Shown here piece after piece: positions 43,869 to 52,930 of a DNA stretch of 64,000 nucleotides. Position numbers and translations under genes: made by a program. Origin of the DNA: Flavobacterium sp. N3904 (GTDB taxonomy: Bacteria; Bacteroidota; Bacteroidia; Flavobacteriales; Flavobacteriaceae); assembly GCF_025947305.1 (NCBI RefSeq), contig NZ_CP110009.1, forward strand, positions 2,707,501 to 2,771,500, in the 5' to 3' direction. Below the pieces are notes generated by a model. That model was given only the letters and a program-made list of their open reading frames with translations. It did no database searches and was not told the DNA's origin. The first letter of the stretch is position 1, and the number at the start of each line of letters is the position of its first letter.

Positions 43869-45773
43869 ATGCAAAAACTATATTTAATGCCACTAATTAT
43901 GCTATTGTTGGGGCAGCAGATCAGTATGGCGCAATCTAAAACAGAATGGTTTGACCCCAATAAACCTGCCTCGACCTATTGTAATCCTATCAATATAGGG
44001 TACAATTATACAACAGAAAACCACAATGGAATTGCCGATTCTCGTAGATCCAGTGCCGATCCTTTAATTATTACTTACAAAGGCGATTACTACCTTTTTG
44101 CGACCAATCAAGCCGGTTTCTTTTGGAGCAAAGATTTATCGGACTGGAATTTTGTTTACGGCAGTTTTCAACGTAATCCTGGTGATGACGACCAATGTGC
44201 TCCCGCAGCCTGGGTGGTAAATGATACTTTGTTTTATGTAGGTTCGACTTGGAAAAAAGATCACCCGGTCTGGAAAACGGCCGACCCAAAATCAGGTCGC
44301 TGGACTCGGCATGTCAATACTGCAATGTTGCCTACTTGGGATCCAGCCATTTTTCAGGATGACGACAAAAAAGTATATATGTATTATGGTTCAAGTGGTA
44401 AATTGCCGCTTTGTGGCGTTGAGGTAGATTATAAAACGTGGTTGCCAAAAGGGAATCAGGCAGATTACGAAAAGCTATATGCAGCAACCGAAGTTGAAGA
44501 TATTCAGCGTCCTTACGGCGAAATAAAAGCAGTTGTCGGTTTAGACCCAGCGACTCATGGATGGGAACGTTTCGGGCCAAATAATGATATGGAACCAGCA
44601 CCTTGGGGTGATTTTATTGAAGGGGCATGGATGACCAAACACAACGGTAAATATTACATGCAATATGGAGCTCCGGCAACTGAATTTAAGGGTTATGCCA
44701 ATGGTGTACATGTTGGAAACAGCCCTTTGGGACCTTTTATATATCAAAAACACAATCCGATGTCATACAAACCAGGAGGATTTGTAATAGGGGCAGGGCA
44801 CGGAAATACTTTTGCCGACAACTATGGCAATTACTGGAATACCGGAACCTGTAAGATTTCGGTTAAAGACCGTTTTGAACGCCGTATTGATATGTTTCCT
44901 GCTGGATTCGACAAAGACGATATTATGTATTCGATTACGTCTTATGGGGATTTCCCAACTTGGTTGCCAAATGACAAACGGGATCAAACCAAAGGAGCTT
45001 TCTCGGGATGGATGTTGCTTTCGTATAAAAAAAATGCAACGGTATCTTCTTCGGAAGAATGTATGGAAGTGGAGACCCATAGAGTGGACACAGGCGGCAA
45101 AAAAGTATTTGAAAAAATCTGTTACAATGCCCAAAATTTAACCGATGAAGATATTCAATCGTATTGGTCTGCAAAAACAGATAAAGCGGGGGAATGGTTG
45201 CAAATTGATTTAGGAAGAAAAATGAGAATTAATGCCTTACAGATTAATTATGCAGATCATAAAGCCACGCAACACAACAAGGCGATGGATATTTATTATC
45301 AATACCAAATTTTCATGTCCGATGATAATCAAAATTGGACTTTGGTGGTTGATAAATCCAAAAGTGATAAAGACACTCCTCACGATTATCTCGAATTGGA
45401 AAAACCAATAGAAGCCCGTTATGTAAAAATGGTAAATATCCACAACGCATCAGGACTGTTTGCCGTTTCTGATTTCCGTGTTTTTGGAAATGGATTGTCC
45501 GAAAAACCAAAATCTGTTACTGGCTTTAAAGTCAATCGAAATGCTGGAGATGCTAGGAATGCAATGATTTACTGGGATACACAACCTGCTGTTGTCGGTT
45601 ATACTATTTACTACGGAATAGCTCCTGATAAATTATACAACAGCATAATGGTTTACGAAGGTAATACATATGATTTTAGAGGACTGGACAAGGGAACAGA
45701 GTATTATTTTTCGATTGAAGCTTTTAATGAAAATGGAATTGGACCTAAATCCAAAAATATCAGGACGAAATAA
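43869..45773 (+). CDS. GH43-like glycosidase with CBM32-type and FN3 domains
   Basis: A 634-residue secreted protein with signal peptide (MQKLYLMPLIMLLLGQQISMAQ). A five-bladed propeller domain (about 35-390) has GH43-type acidic residues in RRSSADPLII, PTWDPAIFQ and DFIEGAWMTKHNGKYYM. A discoidin/CBM32-like domain (about 415-540) contains SYWSAKTDKAGEWLQIDLG and EARYVKMVNIHN. A C-terminal fibronectin-III domain (about 545-634) ends the protein. GH43 enzymes act on arabinans, xylans and galactans; subfamily and substrate cannot be fixed here. It has its own transcription unit after the GH3 terminator. Confidence 0.8.
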   Translation: MQKLYLMPLIMLLLGQQISMAQSKTEWFDPNKPASTYCNPINIGYNYTTENHNGIADSRRSSADPLIITYKGDYYLFATNQAGFFWSKDLSDWNFVYGSFQRNPGDDDQCAPAAWVVNDTLFYVGSTWKKDHPVWKTADPKSGRWTRHVNTAMLPTWDPAIFQDDDKKVYMYYGSSGKLPLCGVEVDYKTWLPKGNQADYEKLYAATEVEDIQRPYGEIKAVVGLDPATHGWERFGPNNDMEPAPWGDFIEGAWMTKHNGKYYMQYGAPATEFKGYANGVHVGNSPLGPFIYQKHNPMSYKPGGFVIGAGHGNTFADNYGNYWNTGTCKISVKDRFERRIDMFPAGFDKDDIMYSITSYGDFPTWLPNDKRDQTKGAFSGWMLLSYKKNATVSSSEECMEVETHRVDTGGKKVFEKICYNAQNLTDEDIQSYWSAKTDKAGEWLQIDLGRKMRINALQINYADHKATQHNKAMDIYYQYQIFMSDDNQNWTLVVDKSKSDKDTPHDYLELEKPIEARYVKMVNIHNASGLFAVSDFRVFGNGLSEKPKSVTGFKVNRNAGDARNAMIYWDTQPAVVGYTIYYGIAPDKLYNSIMVYEGNTYDFRGLDKGTEYYFSIEAFNENGIGPKSKNIRTK

Positions 45774-45857
45774 ATAAGCGTGTGAAGAATGTAATTAATA
45801 AAAGTTCTTTTCTAGATTATTAGAATATTATTTATTGTATTTGTCCTTATTTCTTGA

Positions 45858-45877
45858 AATCGAAAACGATTTCGATT
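45858..45877. promoter_or_regulatory. AATCGAAA/TTTCGATT palindrome upstream of GH97
   Basis: AATCGAAA-ACGA-TTTCGATT, 8-bp perfect arms around a 4-bp spacer; an overlapping alternative pairing is GAAATCG/CGATTTC. It abuts the ACTACAA palindrome, so two regulators may act here. Confidence 0.45.
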
Positions 45878-45878
45878 T

Positions 45879-45896
45879 CACTACAAGGTTGTAGTG
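45879..45896. promoter_or_regulatory. Candidate regulon operator upstream of GH97
   Basis: CACTACAA-GG-TTGTAGTG, a perfect palindrome with 8-bp arms. Its core matches 14 of 16 positions of the site upstream of susC. A TTG/TATTTTTA promoter-like pair with a 21-bp gap follows at 45906-45937. Confidence 0.6.
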
Positions 45897-45962
45897 TCGT
45901 TTTGATTGCAATTTTTTAATTTAAATGCTTATTTTTACTAGATACATTAACACATAACCAAA

Positions 45963-48059
45963 ATGAAACATTTTTTTTCAATTATTCTCGTTTTTGCCCT
46001 AAGTGCACTTCATGCGCAAAGTGTAAAATCACCGTCAAATGCCCTTGAGGTCACTTTTAAATTAGTAAACAATGGACAGCCTTCCTATTCTGTGAATTAC
46101 AAAGGAAAACCGGTAATTCTCCAAAGCAGTTTGGGAATTAAGCTGAAAGATAAGCCTGCCTTAGATTCAAATTTTGAAATTATCTCTACAAAAGCTGATA
46201 CTTTTAATGAATCCTGGAAACCAGTTCTTGGGGAAAAGGCCAATATTGTAAACAACTACAATGAGCTTACGGTTTCTTTAAAACAAAAAGAAACCAACGT
46301 AAAAATGAATATCATTTTTAAAGTTTATAATGAAGGAGTTGCTTTTAGATATGATTTTCCAAAACAAACAGAACTGAATTATTTTATTATTTCTGATGAG
46401 GTTTCTCAATTTAATTTGACAGAGGATTATAAAACATTTTGGATTCCTGGGGATTTCGATAGTAATGAATATGTTTATAACGAAACAAAACTTTCAGAAA
46501 TCGATAACACCAAATTAAACCTTAATAATGGTATTGGAGTAAAATCGATTCCAGGAAAATATGTGGTGCAATCACCATTGATGATGAAGTCTGCCGCAGG
46601 AATATATATCAATATTTTTGAAGCTGCAGTAGTCAATTATCCAGTGATGCATCTTAATGTTGATGGTACGAAATTTAAGTTAACATCTCAATTGGTTCCA
46701 AATGCAATTGGTGACAAAGCCTATTTGCAAACACCTTGCGTATCTCCTTGGAGAACGATTATGATTAGTAATGACGCCAGAGATATTGTGGGTTCACAAT
46801 TAATTTTGAATCTGAATGAACCTTGCAAACTGGATGATGTGTCGTATATAAAACCAATGAAATATGTTGGAATTTGGTGGGAAATGCACGTTGGTAAATC
46901 GACTTGGGATTATGCAGGTTCACAAAACGCTTCAAATTTTGCAGAGAAGCCTGTAGCTTCAGGAAAGCATGGTGCCACTACCGAAAACACAAAACGATAT
47001 ATTGATTTTGCTGCCAAAAATGGTTTCGACGGTGTTTTGGTCGAAGGATGGAACGTAGGCTGGGAAGATTGGAATGGCAACTGGAAAGAAGAAGTATTTG
47101 ATTTTACAACGCCTTACCCTGATTTCGATCTTGCCGCAGTTACGGCTTACGCCAAAGAAAAAAACATAAAAATGATTATGCACCACGAAACATCGGGTTC
47201 TGTTGCCAATTACGAACGTCATTTGGACCGTGCTTTCGACTTGATGAAAAAATACGACTATCCGGCTGTAAAATCAGGGTATGTAGGTAAAATTATTCCG
47301 CGTGGAGAATTTCATGACGGACAAACAATGGTTAACCATTTTAACTTTGTAGTAAGACGTGCTGCCGATTATAAAATCATGGTAAATTCACACGAATCTT
47401 CCAGACTTACGGGTTACAGCCGTACCTATCCAAACTACATTGCCGCCGAAGCCGCTCGTGGTAATGAATTTAATGCCTGGAGTACTGGAAATCCGCCAAA
47501 TCATGAGACCATTTTACCGTTTACAAGACTTCTTGGAGGACCAATGGATTATACTCCTGGAATTTTTGAAATAAAAATGAGCTATTATGATAAAAATAAA
47601 ACCGAACAGGTTCATACTACGCTAACCAAACAATTGGCATTGTACGTGACCATGTATTCTCCGTTGCAAATGGCTGCTGATTTACCAGAGAATTACGAAA
47701 AACGCATGGATGCTTTTCAGTTTATAAAGGATGTAGCGTTAGATTGGGATGATACGAAAATCCTGGAAGCCGAACCTGGAGATTATTTGACAATTGTTCG
47801 AAAAGCCAAAGGTAAGGAATCTTGGTTTCTTGGAGCAATTACCGACGAAAATGCCAGAAAATCGGAGATAAAATTAGACTTCTTGACCAAAGGGCAAAAA
47901 TACAAAGCCATAATATATGAAGATGCCAAAGATGCCGATTGGAAAAACAATCCAATGGCTTACAAAATAAGAACGGTTGAGGTTACAAGCAACTCAAAAA
48001 TAAATTTGGTTTTGGCACCTGGTGGAGGAACCGCTATTAGTTTTGAACCGATAAAATAA
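45963..48059 (+). CDS. GH97 glycoside hydrolase (SusB-like)
   Basis: A 698-residue secreted GH97 enzyme. It has a signal peptide (MKHFFSIILVFALSALHAQ), an N-terminal beta-supersandwich (about 20-290), and a TIM barrel (about 295-580) with KYVGIWWEMHVGKSTW, DGVLVEGWNVGWEDW, MHHETSGS, VNSHESSRLTGYSRTYPN and AARGNEFNAW. The C-terminal beta domain follows. Glu409 (HHE), Glu478 (SHE) and Glu502 (RGNE) fit the inverting alpha-glucosidase subfamily of SusB; retaining members lack the first of these. It sits behind two palindromic sites shared in part with susC. Ca2+-dependent alpha-glucosidase is the likely activity, periplasmic. Confidence 0.92.
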   Translation: MKHFFSIILVFALSALHAQSVKSPSNALEVTFKLVNNGQPSYSVNYKGKPVILQSSLGIKLKDKPALDSNFEIISTKADTFNESWKPVLGEKANIVNNYNELTVSLKQKETNVKMNIIFKVYNEGVAFRYDFPKQTELNYFIISDEVSQFNLTEDYKTFWIPGDFDSNEYVYNETKLSEIDNTKLNLNNGIGVKSIPGKYVVQSPLMMKSAAGIYINIFEAAVVNYPVMHLNVDGTKFKLTSQLVPNAIGDKAYLQTPCVSPWRTIMISNDARDIVGSQLILNLNEPCKLDDVSYIKPMKYVGIWWEMHVGKSTWDYAGSQNASNFAEKPVASGKHGATTENTKRYIDFAAKNGFDGVLVEGWNVGWEDWNGNWKEEVFDFTTPYPDFDLAAVTAYAKEKNIKMIMHHETSGSVANYERHLDRAFDLMKKYDYPAVKSGYVGKIIPRGEFHDGQTMVNHFNFVVRRAADYKIMVNSHESSRLTGYSRTYPNYIAAEAARGNEFNAWSTGNPPNHETILPFTRLLGGPMDYTPGIFEIKMSYYDKNKTEQVHTTLTKQLALYVTMYSPLQMAADLPENYEKRMDAFQFIKDVALDWDDTKILEAEPGDYLTIVRKAKGKESWFLGAITDENARKSEIKLDFLTKGQKYKAIIYEDAKDADWKNNPMAYKIRTVEVTSNSKINLVLAPGGGTAISFEPIK

Positions 48060-48079
48060 TCTTAATTTTCATTTTATTA

Positions 48080-48116
48080 AATCCTGCATCTTAAAAGTAT
48101 GCGGGATTTTTTTTTG
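48080..48116 (+). terminator. Terminator of GH97 gene
   Basis: AATCCTGCAT / ATGCGGGATT (one G-U pair) with a run of T. Confidence 0.9.
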
Positions 48117-48192
48117 ATTTTAATTTTGATTCTACTTTAGAATGCCGAAATTGCAACACCAATAAACCTCAAATAATTTTATACCAAACAAA

Positions 48193-49569
48193 ATGAAAAC
48201 AAACCTATTTTTGGCCCTTTTTCTTTTTAATTCTGTTGCGTTTTTTGCACAAACCAAAGACGAACAGGTTTTTAAGGAAATTTACAATTCGGCATTAACC
48301 AATTCAAAATGCTATTCTTGGTTGGATCATCTTTCCAATGACATTGGGTCTAGATTATCGGGTTCAGACGGAGCTGCAAGAGCAGTTGAATATACCAAAA
48401 AACAAATGGAAACACTTGGTTTTGACAAAGTGTATTTGCAGGAAGTTATGGTGCCAAAATGGGTACGTGGCGAAAAAGAAACAGCTTATATTCAAGACAA
48501 TAAAACTAAAATCAAAGTACCGATTTGCGCATTGGGCGGTTCGATTTCCACACCAAAAAATGGCATTACAGCCGAAGTGATTGAAGTACATAGTTTTGAT
48601 GAATTGAAAACATTAGGTGTTGATAAAATAAAAGGGAAAATTGTTTTTTATAACCGACCAATGAACAATGCTGATATTGAAACGTTTGATGCCTATTCTG
48701 GAGCAGTAGATCAGCGCTATGGCGGAGCTGCTGCAGCTTCAAAATATGGGGCAGTTGGAACGATTGTTCGTTCGATGAATTTAAGATTGGATGATTTTCC
48801 GCACACTGGAGGGCAAAGTTATGGTGATATTCCAAAAGAACAATTCATTCCAACCGCTGCTATCAGTACCAATGCAGCCGAATTATTGAGTAAGACCCTA
48901 AAAAGCAATCCAAACGTGAAATTTTATTTTAAACAATCCTGTCAAAAAATGGACGATGTTTTGTCCTATAATGTTGTTGGGGAAATAAAAGGAACCGAAC
49001 ATCCTGAAAATATTATGGTGGTAGGCGGTCATCTTGATTCCTGGGACTTAGCCGATGGTTCGCATGACGATGGAGCGGGAGTGGTACAAAGTATGGAAGT
49101 GATGAATATTTTTAATAACATAAAATACAAGCCAAAAAATACCCTTCGTGTGGTGCTGTTTATGAACGAAGAAAACGGAACAAGAGGCGGAAAAAAATAC
49201 GAAGAATTATCATTGGCCAATAAAGAAAACCATATTTTCGCTTTAGAAAGTGATTCGGGAGGATTTACACCAAGAGGTTTTTCATTAGAATGTAATGACG
49301 CCAATTTTGCTAAAATTTCGAGTTGGAAAAACGTATTCGAACCGTATTTGATTCACAGTTTTGTAAAAGGACATAGTGGTTCAGACATAGAAGCATTAAC
49401 ATCTAAAACAATTGTAAAAGCAGGTCTAAAGCCAGACTCGCAACGTTATTTTGATTACCATCATGCCGCAAACGATACATTTGATGCCATAGACAAAAGA
49501 GAACTGGAACTTGGTGCAGGAACAATGGCTGCCTTGGTTTACATGATTGACCAAAATGGGATTCAATAA
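48193..49569 (+). CDS. Secreted M28-family metallopeptidase
   Basis: A 458-residue protein with signal peptide (MKTNLFLALFLFNSVAFFAQ), an inserted PA-type domain (about 110-250, KGKIVFYNRPMN), and an M28 zinc aminopeptidase domain. Metal ligands and catalytic residues are in VVGGHLDSWD, GSHDDGAGVVQ, LFMNEENGTRGG, ALESDSGG and YHHAANDTFD. M28 enzymes remove N-terminal residues or act as carboxypeptidases; this secreted form resembles the Q-type plasma glutamate carboxypeptidase group. It ends at its own terminator and is not obviously linked to the glycan locus. Confidence 0.9.
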   Translation: MKTNLFLALFLFNSVAFFAQTKDEQVFKEIYNSALTNSKCYSWLDHLSNDIGSRLSGSDGAARAVEYTKKQMETLGFDKVYLQEVMVPKWVRGEKETAYIQDNKTKIKVPICALGGSISTPKNGITAEVIEVHSFDELKTLGVDKIKGKIVFYNRPMNNADIETFDAYSGAVDQRYGGAAAASKYGAVGTIVRSMNLRLDDFPHTGGQSYGDIPKEQFIPTAAISTNAAELLSKTLKSNPNVKFYFKQSCQKMDDVLSYNVVGEIKGTEHPENIMVVGGHLDSWDLADGSHDDGAGVVQSMEVMNIFNNIKYKPKNTLRVVLFMNEENGTRGGKKYEELSLANKENHIFALESDSGGFTPRGFSLECNDANFAKISSWKNVFEPYLIHSFVKGHSGSDIEALTSKTIVKAGLKPDSQRYFDYHHAANDTFDAIDKRELELGAGTMAALVYMIDQNGIQ

Positions 49570-49603
49570 TTGGTTTTTTAAACATTTATAAACATAAATA
49601 ACA

Positions 49604-49642
49604 AACCTGTAAGCAATTCAAAATCTTACAGGTTTTCTTTTA
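49604..49642 (+). terminator. Terminator of M28 peptidase
   Basis: AACCTGTAAG / CTTACAGGTT stem followed by TTCTTTT. Confidence 0.85.
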
Positions 49643-49794
49643 TAAAATAGTTTCATTCAGATTCTTATAAATAATTAGTAATTGAAAGTATGTTTTGTCA
49701 TAAATTAATGTGAAATTCTAATTTTTTAAAACTTACTTACTTTTAAATACACAAAATAAATCCTACTTTAGCATCTTATTTAAAGAGCAGAAAA

Positions 49795-50652
49795 ATGATT
49801 AGCGAAGCACAGTTTCAAAACGAATTGAATGTCTTAATTGCCAATGCCATTAGAGAGGATGTAGGACCTGGAGATTATAGCTCATTGGCCTGTATTCCAG
49901 CAAATGCAAATGGAAAAGCAAAGTTATTGGTAAAAGAAGATGGCATAATTGCCGGCGTTACTCTTGCAAAAATGATTTTTGAATATGTAGATCCTACTAT
50001 GCAAATCGAAACGTTTATAGAAGATGGGACTCCCGTAAAAAAAGGAGATGTAGTTTTTCATGTTTCTGGTAGCTCGCAATCTATTTTAAAGTCTGAAAGA
50101 GTTGTATTAAACACAATGCAGCGCATGAGTGCCATTGCAACCAAAACTAACAGTTTTGTGCAGTTATTGGCAGGAACCAACACAAAAATTTTAGACACCC
50201 GAAAAACAACTCCGGGATTTCGTGTGGCCGAGAAATGGGCTGTAAAAATAGGGGGCGGCGAAAACCATCGTTTTGCTTTATACGATATGGTTATGCTAAA
50301 GGACAATCACATTGATTTTGCGGGTGGTATTACATTGGCAATAGCCAAAACACAGGCTTACCTAAAAGAAAATAATTTAGACTTAAAAATCATTGTTGAA
50401 GCGAGAAACCTTGCTGAAATCGAAGAAATTTTAAAAAGCGATGGTGTACATAGAATTTTGATTGATAATTTTAATTACGAAGATACACGAACAGCTGTGG
50501 CGATGATTGGCGACAAATGTCAAACCGAATCTTCAGGAAATATCAATGAAGATACGATGAGATTATATGCAGAATGCGGTGTCAATTATATTTCATCGGG
50601 AGCTTTAACTCATTCAGTTTACAATATGGACTTAAGTTTAAAAGCAATTTAA
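49795..50652 (+). CDS. nadC: Nicotinate-nucleotide pyrophosphorylase (carboxylating)
   Basis: Quinolinate phosphoribosyltransferase, making nicotinate mononucleotide from quinolinate and PRPP in de novo NAD synthesis. It is 285 residues with IREDVGPGDYSS, LNTMQRMSAIATKT, KILDTRKTTPGFRVAEKWAV, GGGENHRFALYDMVMLKDNHI and VNYISSGALTHS. It is followed 4 bp later by a YihY gene. Confidence 0.97.
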   Translation: MISEAQFQNELNVLIANAIREDVGPGDYSSLACIPANANGKAKLLVKEDGIIAGVTLAKMIFEYVDPTMQIETFIEDGTPVKKGDVVFHVSGSSQSILKSERVVLNTMQRMSAIATKTNSFVQLLAGTNTKILDTRKTTPGFRVAEKWAVKIGGGENHRFALYDMVMLKDNHIDFAGGITLAIAKTQAYLKENNLDLKIIVEARNLAEIEEILKSDGVHRILIDNFNYEDTRTAVAMIGDKCQTESSGNINEDTMRLYAECGVNYISSGALTHSVYNMDLSLKAI

Positions 50653-50656
50653 TACT

Positions 50657-51589
50657 ATGAGTTTGATAATTGAGGCTAAACTCGAAAAAATTCCTGTAGT
50701 CAGAAACTTGATGCATATCTTAAAAAAAATTAAGATGCCGGGATTGGGAGGTTTTTCGTTTTATGATTTGTTAGAATTGTATTTTGAAGGAATAATAGAT
50801 GGGGCTTTTTCGTATCATGCCAGTGCAGTAGCTTTTAGCTTTTTTATGGCCTTGTTTCCTTTTGCACTATTTATTTTAAATTTAATTCCGTTTATCCCTA
50901 TTGAAGGGTTTCAGAATGATTTTCTTCAATTTGTAAAGGAAGGGGTTCCCCCAAATACCTATGATGCAATAGCCAATATAATAAATGATATTCTCAATAA
51001 TAGCCACTCAGGATTAATGTCTTCAGGTTTTTTATTATCAATCTTCTTGATGGCCAATGGCATAAATGGAATCTTAGGAGGCTTTGAGTCTTCTCGACAT
51101 GTTTTGGAAAAAAGAGGTTTTTTAAATCAATATTTCGTTGCTTTAGGAATTTCGTTATTGCTGTCCATTCTTTTGCTTTTGACTGTTTCTATTATTGTGG
51201 TTTTTGAGGTGTTTATTCAAAAAACAATGATTCAAGACGTATTAAGTGACCGTATTCCGTTAATTATTTTAGGAAGGTATATTTTTGTAATACTAATGAT
51301 ATTAATAACATCTTCCATATTATTGCGCTACGGAACAAAACAATCACATAAACCTCCATTTATAAGTATAGGGTCTGTTTTTACAACTATACTTATTATT
51401 ATATCCTCGTATTTTTTCGGAATTTGGGTATTGCGATTTTCAAAATACAATGAATTATACGGTTCGATCGGAACACTGTTGATCATGATGTTTTATATCT
51501 GGATTAACTGTATGATTTTGTTGCTGGGATTTGAATTGAATGCTACAATTCATAAACTAAGAAAAAAAAATCACAGTATTAAAGTTTAG
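50657..51589 (+). CDS. YihY/virulence factor BrkB family membrane protein
   Basis: A 310-residue protein with about six membrane helices and the family signatures DGAFSYHASAVAFSFFMALFPFALF (about 51-75), LLSIFLMANGINGILGGFE, RYGTKQSHKPPFISIGSVFTT and YNELYGSIGTLLIMMFYIWINCMILLLGFELNA. Family members are inner-membrane proteins of unsettled function (often labelled ribonuclease BN in error). The gene is coupled to nadC, 4 bp apart. Confidence 0.9.
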   Translation: MSLIIEAKLEKIPVVRNLMHILKKIKMPGLGGFSFYDLLELYFEGIIDGAFSYHASAVAFSFFMALFPFALFILNLIPFIPIEGFQNDFLQFVKEGVPPNTYDAIANIINDILNNSHSGLMSSGFLLSIFLMANGINGILGGFESSRHVLEKRGFLNQYFVALGISLLLSILLLLTVSIIVVFEVFIQKTMIQDVLSDRIPLIILGRYIFVILMILITSSILLRYGTKQSHKPPFISIGSVFTTILIIISSYFFGIWVLRFSKYNELYGSIGTLLIMMFYIWINCMILLLGFELNATIHKLRKKNHSIKV

Positions 51590-51702
51590 TTATAAATGAC
51601 ATTGTTTAAATGAAATTTTGTATTCTTGTTAAAGATTACCCAGACGCAGATTCTTTTTGTATTTGGGAATAATAAAAAAAGTGAGACAATAATTTAAGAA
51701 AA

Positions 51703-52137
51703 ATGAAAAAAAGTATCGTATTTAGTGTAGTTGTGTTTTTTGCTATGGTTTTCAATGCCCAAAGCCAGAATGTTTTAGGTAAATGGAAAACCATTGATGA
51801 TGAAACTGGGCAAGCAAAATCTATTGTAGAAATTTATGAAAAATCAGGAAAAATATACGGGAAGATTATTGATATCGTAAATCCGGAAAAAAGAAAAAAT
51901 CTTTGTACAAAATGTTCAGGTGAAAATAAAAATGCCCCAATTCTGGGCATGGTAATCATTAAAGATCTTGTGAAAGATGGTGATGAATATAATGGTGGTA
52001 AAATATTGGATCCTTCAAAAGGGGAAGAATACAAATGTTTAATTGCCCTTGACGGAAAAGACAAACTAAAAGTGAGAGGTTTTGTTGGAGTTTCTTTGTT
52101 TGGAAGAACGCAATACTGGTATAGAGTGAAAAATTAA
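51703..52137 (+). CDS. DUF2147 secreted protein
   Basis: A 144-residue protein with signal peptide (MKKSIVFSVVVFFAMVFNAQS) and a DUF2147 beta-barrel-like domain. Its motifs are LGKWKTIDDETGQAKSIVEIYEK, GKILDPSKGEEYKC and KVRGFVGVSLFGRTQYWYRV. Two cysteines (CTKC) sit in the central insertion. Function unknown; lipocalin-like fold. It lies 16 bp upstream of a metallo-beta-lactamase on the same strand. Confidence 0.88.
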   Translation: MKKSIVFSVVVFFAMVFNAQSQNVLGKWKTIDDETGQAKSIVEIYEKSGKIYGKIIDIVNPEKRKNLCTKCSGENKNAPILGMVIIKDLVKDGDEYNGGKILDPSKGEEYKCLIALDGKDKLKVRGFVGVSLFGRTQYWYRVKN

Positions 52138-52153
52138 TTTTCTTAAATATAAA

Positions 52154-52906
52154 ATGAGAAAAGTAGCAGCAATAATTTTATTTTTCACAATACTGTCAAA
52201 TAGTTTTGGACAATCTGAAAATTCGCCTTTGCAAATAAGTCATCTTATAGGTGACTTTTATGTTTATAAAACTTTTCATGATTATAAAGGAACTCTGATT
52301 TCAGCAAACGCCATGTATCTGGTTACGGATAAAGGTGTTGTTTTATTTGATGCTCCTTGGGATAAATCGCAATTTCAGCCACTGTTAGATAGTATAAAAT
52401 CTAAGCACAATAAAGATGTTGTGATGTGTTTTGCAACACATTCTCATGATGATCGCGCTGGAGGTTTGGAATTTTTTAGAAAAAACGGAATTAAAACGTA
52501 TACTATAAAATTAACTGACGCCATTCTAAAAAATAAAAATGAAAAAAGAGCCGAATTTGTAATTCCGAATGATACTATTTTTAAAGTTGGAGAATATAAA
52601 TTTGAAGTGTATTATCCGGGGAAGGGGCATGCGCTAGATAATATTGTAGTGTGGTTTGATAAAGAAAAAGTACTTTATGGAGGATGTTTTGTTAAAAGTA
52701 CTGATGCAAAAGATTTAGGTTATTTGGGGGATGCCAATGTGAATGAGTGGGAGAAATCCATTAAAAAAGTTCAGGCAAAATTTAAAAACCCAAAATATAT
52801 TATTCCGGGTCACGAAGATTGGACAGATACAGGGTCTTTGGACCATACTTTAAAATTGGTTCAGGAATATAAAAATAATGCGTCTGTTGAATTAAATAAA
52901 AAGTAA
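52154..52906 (+). CDS. Subclass B1 metallo-beta-lactamase
   Basis: A 250-residue periplasmic protein (signal peptide MRKVAAIILFFTILSNSFGQ) with every B1 zinc ligand. HSHDD gives His96, His98 and Asp100; His159 lies in GKGHALDN; Cys178 in YGGCFVKSTDAKDLGYLGDA; His220 in IPGHEDW. The three-histidine site and the Asp-Cys-His site are therefore both intact. Relatives are the chromosomal enzymes of Flavobacteriaceae (IND, CGB, JOHN-1 type), which hydrolyse penicillins, cephalosporins and carbapenems. It sits in a core operon (DUF2147 before, priA 24 bp after) with no mobile element, so it looks intrinsic. Confidence 0.93.
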   Translation: MRKVAAIILFFTILSNSFGQSENSPLQISHLIGDFYVYKTFHDYKGTLISANAMYLVTDKGVVLFDAPWDKSQFQPLLDSIKSKHNKDVVMCFATHSHDDRAGGLEFFRKNGIKTYTIKLTDAILKNKNEKRAEFVIPNDTIFKVGEYKFEVYYPGKGHALDNIVVWFDKEKVLYGGCFVKSTDAKDLGYLGDANVNEWEKSIKKVQAKFKNPKYIIPGHEDWTDTGSLDHTLKLVQEYKNNASVELNKK

Positions 52907-52930
52907 TTTTACAGAGAATAAAATCTTTAC

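Noticed and set aside
44071..45174. Long frames antisense to the GH43-like gene
   Set aside because: They are shadows of a clear coding gene and have low-complexity, unrecognisable products.
52154..52906. Metallo-beta-lactamase as a recently acquired resistance gene
   Set aside because: There are no insertion sequence, integron site or base-composition change nearby, and the flanks are core genes with close spacing.
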